Source: an uncultured Alphaproteobacteria bacterium
Lineage (GTDB): Bacteria > Pseudomonadota > Alphaproteobacteria > HIMB59 > GCA-002718135
Assembly: GCA_902577905.1 (NCBI GenBank)
Contig: CACHAQ010000001.1
Location: 1 to 64,000 of the forward strand
Reading direction: 5' to 3'
Length of the DNA stretch: 64,000 bases
The position numbers were made by a program, and so were the translations under genes. A model generated the notes under the pieces. That model was given only the letters and a program-made list of their open reading frames with translations. It had not been told where the DNA came from and did not search any database. Shown one piece after another: positions 62,642-64,000 of this stretch (positions are counted from its first letter, which is position 1; each line of letters begins with the position of its first letter).

Positions 62642-63545
62642 TAAAAACTATTGATGTAGCTTTAAAAATTAAACTGTGTCTTTTAGCTAACTCTAATTTA
62701 TCATTTGAATATCCGCCACCTATTACTGTTGCAATGGGAATTGACTTATTCTTAAAAAATTCTAGTACTGTAATATCTCTTTTTAATAATCCTGCAGTTG
62801 TTATTTTTAAATTTCCTAATTTATCATTCTCATGAATATCAACTCCAGTATCAAATATTACCAAATCTGGATTAAAATTTTTTATACAACTATTAAGAGT
62901 TTGATTTAATATTTTCAAATACTCATCATCTTCTAAATTATCATCTAATTCAACATCCATGTCACTTATTGATTTTCTAAACGGAAAATTATTTTTACAA
63001 TGAATAGAACATGTAAAAATTTCATTATTATCTTTAAGGATTGATGCTGTACCATCTCCTTGATGTACATCGGTATCAAAAATTAATATTTTTTTAACTA
63101 GTTGTTCTCTTATCAAGTGTAATGAAGCATAAGCCATATCATTAAAAACGCAATATCCTGATCCAAAATCTCTATGACTATGATGTGTGCCACCAGCTAA
63201 ATGATTTGCTATCCCATTCTTAATTGCTTCTTTGCATGTTAATAAAGTTCCATTAACTGCTAAAAATGAACGATTAGAAAGTGTTTCTGACCATTTAAAA
63301 CCCAATCTTCTTATTTCTTTATCGGATAAACCACCATTTTTAATTTTTAATATGTAATCCAAATCATGGCATATAGAAAGCTCATCAACACTTGCTTTTT
63401 GAGGACTGAGAATGTTTGCACGATGATAAAAATCTAAATTTTTTAACTCATTATACAAATCTGAAAACTTACTGGCAGTAAATTTATGATTTTCTGGCAG
63501 AGAAATGTCATAATCTTCATGTGTTACCCAACTGATTTTTTTCAT
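62628..63545 (-). CDS. Histone-deacetylase-superfamily amidohydrolase
   Basis: A 305-residue zinc deacetylase fold. The catalytic His pair is in AGGTHHSHRDFGSGYC, zinc ligands are in FDTDVHQGDGTAS and DTGVDIHENDKLG, and GGGYS closes the active site. Bacterial members deacetylate acetoin-pathway proteins or acetylated polyamines and similar amides; which applies here is not visible. It is divergent from the partial oxygenase gene across a 231-base gap. Confidence 0.9.
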   Translation of the reverse strand: MKKISWVTHEDYDISLPENHKFTASKFSDLYNELKNLDFYHRANILSPQKASVDELSICHDLDYILKIKNGGLSDKEIRRLGFKWSETLSNRSFLAVNGTLLTCKEAIKNGIANHLAGGTHHSHRDFGSGYCVFNDMAYASLHLIREQLVKKILIFDTDVHQGDGTASILKDNNEIFTCSIHCKNNFPFRKSISDMDVELDDNLEDDEYLKILNQTLNSCIKNFNPDLVIFDTGVDIHENDKLGNLKITTAGLLKRDITVLEFFKNKSIPIATVIGGGYSNDKLELAKRHSLIFKATSIVFTNYI

Positions 63546-63599
63546 AAATTTGCCTCTTTTTAACTCAATTTATGCCTAAATTAATATGTACATAGGTTA

Positions 63600-63668
63600 T
63601 GTGGCACTAATCTACCAATATATATTTAGTGAGTAAATGTATTCTATCCATAAAGTATTAGTGTCACA
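63600..63668. promoter_or_regulatory. Imperfect inverted repeat and CACTAA/TTAGTG half-sites (candidate operator)
   Basis: TGTGGCACTAAT (63600-63611) is the reverse complement of ATTAGTGTCACA (63657-63668) with one mismatch. A third half-site TTAGTG lies at 63626-63631, inverted to the first. They fall in the 231-base gap (63546-63776) between the divergent HDAC-like and PhyH-like genes, where a regulator or DNA loop could act. Apart from these sites and a 23-codon hydrophobic frame (63674-63745), I see nothing else in the gap. Confidence 0.35.
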
Positions 63669-63776
63669 ACCATATGGAATTTATTTTAATATTTGATTTA
63701 TTAATTATTTGTTTAGTTGGTTTTTTAATTGTTAATTTTTATTGAATAAATAACCAATTTTAATAATATTTAAATA

Positions 63777-64000
63777 ATGAAAGATTTTTATGAACGTAAT
63801 GGTTATTTCTCACCATTGAAAATTTATAACGCAAAAGAAGCAAATTTTTTTAGAAGCAAATTAGAAGACACAGAAAAAAAACTAGGTAAACTTCATTATA
63901 TTGTAAAAACTTATACAATAATGAAATGGGTATATGAAATAGCTATTAATAAAATTTTGCTTGATTTTGTTGAAGAAATAATTGGTAAAAATATATTATT
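63777..64000 (+). CDS. PhyH-family dioxygenase, N-terminal part (cut by window end)
   Basis: ATG 63777 opens a frame that runs off the window after 74 codons. MKDFYERNGYFSPLKIYNAKEANFF... followed by an MKWVYEIAIN helix and FVEEIIGKNILL is the N-terminal helix-and-strand plan of phytanoyl-CoA-dioxygenase-like proteins. The iron-binding residues lie beyond the window, so catalytic competence cannot be judged. It lies downstream of the candidate operator region. Confidence 0.6.
   Translation, partial: MKDFYERNGYFSPLKIYNAKEANFFRSKLEDTEKKLGKLHYIVKTYTIMKWVYEIAINKILLDFVEEIIGKNIL

Noticed and set aside
63674-63745. 23-codon hydrophobic frame (starts MEFILIFDLL)
   Set aside because: Too short and too A+T-rich to separate from chance, with no ribosome-binding site.

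Overview
The window is a gene-dense, very A+T-rich (about 70% or more by eye) stretch of a streamlined bacterial chromosome. Gene content and order point to a free-living, probably marine, alphaproteobacterium of the low-GC pelagic type (SAR11-, HIMB59- or AEGEAN-169-like). Supporting signs are the orders uvrA | ssb-gyrA-coaD, recG | sdhE-mfd and dacA-tmk-holB-metG-tatD-MBL, a malyl-CoA lyase with malate thiokinase, many EamA transporters, very short intergenic gaps and lysine/asparagine/isoleucine-rich proteins. I cannot fix the clade more closely. No rRNA, IS element, prophage, CRISPR array or conjugation gene is visible.

Layout. 1-8.1 kb: the tail of a VTT-type membrane protein, small membrane proteins, a PHYHD1-like dioxygenase, a nucleoside hydrolase, the pseudouridine pair psuG/psuK, a three-domain kinase/M23 peptidase/class III aminotransferase fusion, and a LysE-type exporter. 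8.1-12.4 kb: a DUF4864 protein, an SRAP (HMCES/YedK) DNA-crosslink protein, and the C1/C2-carbon module mcl-mtkA-mtkB. 12.5-19.5 kb: a cluster that looks like a pathway to a modified pteridine or pyrimidine. It holds a histidine phosphatase, a creatininase-family amidohydrolase, an MDR dehydrogenase, a degenerate QueD-like protein, a glycosyltransferase, a methyltransferase, a lone RibD-type reductase, GTP cyclohydrolase II and a peroxiredoxin. 19.5-24.5 kb: two EamA transporters, an aminotransferase, an acylphosphatase, an FKBP-rhodanese fusion and a DUF815 ATPase. 24.5-31.3 kb: yajC-secD-secF, sodB, uvrA, ssb. 31.4-42.3 kb: gyrA, coaD, tRNA-Lys, a YkgJ-type protein, recG, sdhE, mfd, and a periplasmic PQQ-type sugar dehydrogenase. 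42.4-50.3 kb: tRNA-Ser, mltB-like, rlpA, dacA, tmk, holB, metG, tatD and an MBL hydrolase. 50.3-64 kb: an accessory and catabolic region with an HIBADH-like reductase, SMP-30 lactonase, pterin carbinolamine dehydratase, M81 peptidase, SelO, a BesD/HalD-like oxygenase, an orphan TupA-like binding protein, a sulfatase, three EamA transporters, an HDAC-like deacetylase and the start of a second PhyH-type oxygenase.

How parts work together. The nucleoside hydrolase with PsuK/PsuG would recover ribose phosphate and bases from nucleosides and pseudouridine. MtkAB plus Mcl would convert malate to acetyl-CoA and glyoxylate, or run the other way. The 12.5-19 kb set is the best candidate for an under-described system: GTP would be opened by RibA, reduced by the RibD-like protein and further tailored by dehydrogenase, amidohydrolase, methyl- and glycosyltransferase steps.

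A genome-style feature also stands out. Nearly all convergent gene pairs overlap or abut at their stop codons, several sharing a TTAA double stop, and I found no convincing intrinsic terminator anywhere. Functions are assigned by motif reading only; no database search was possible.
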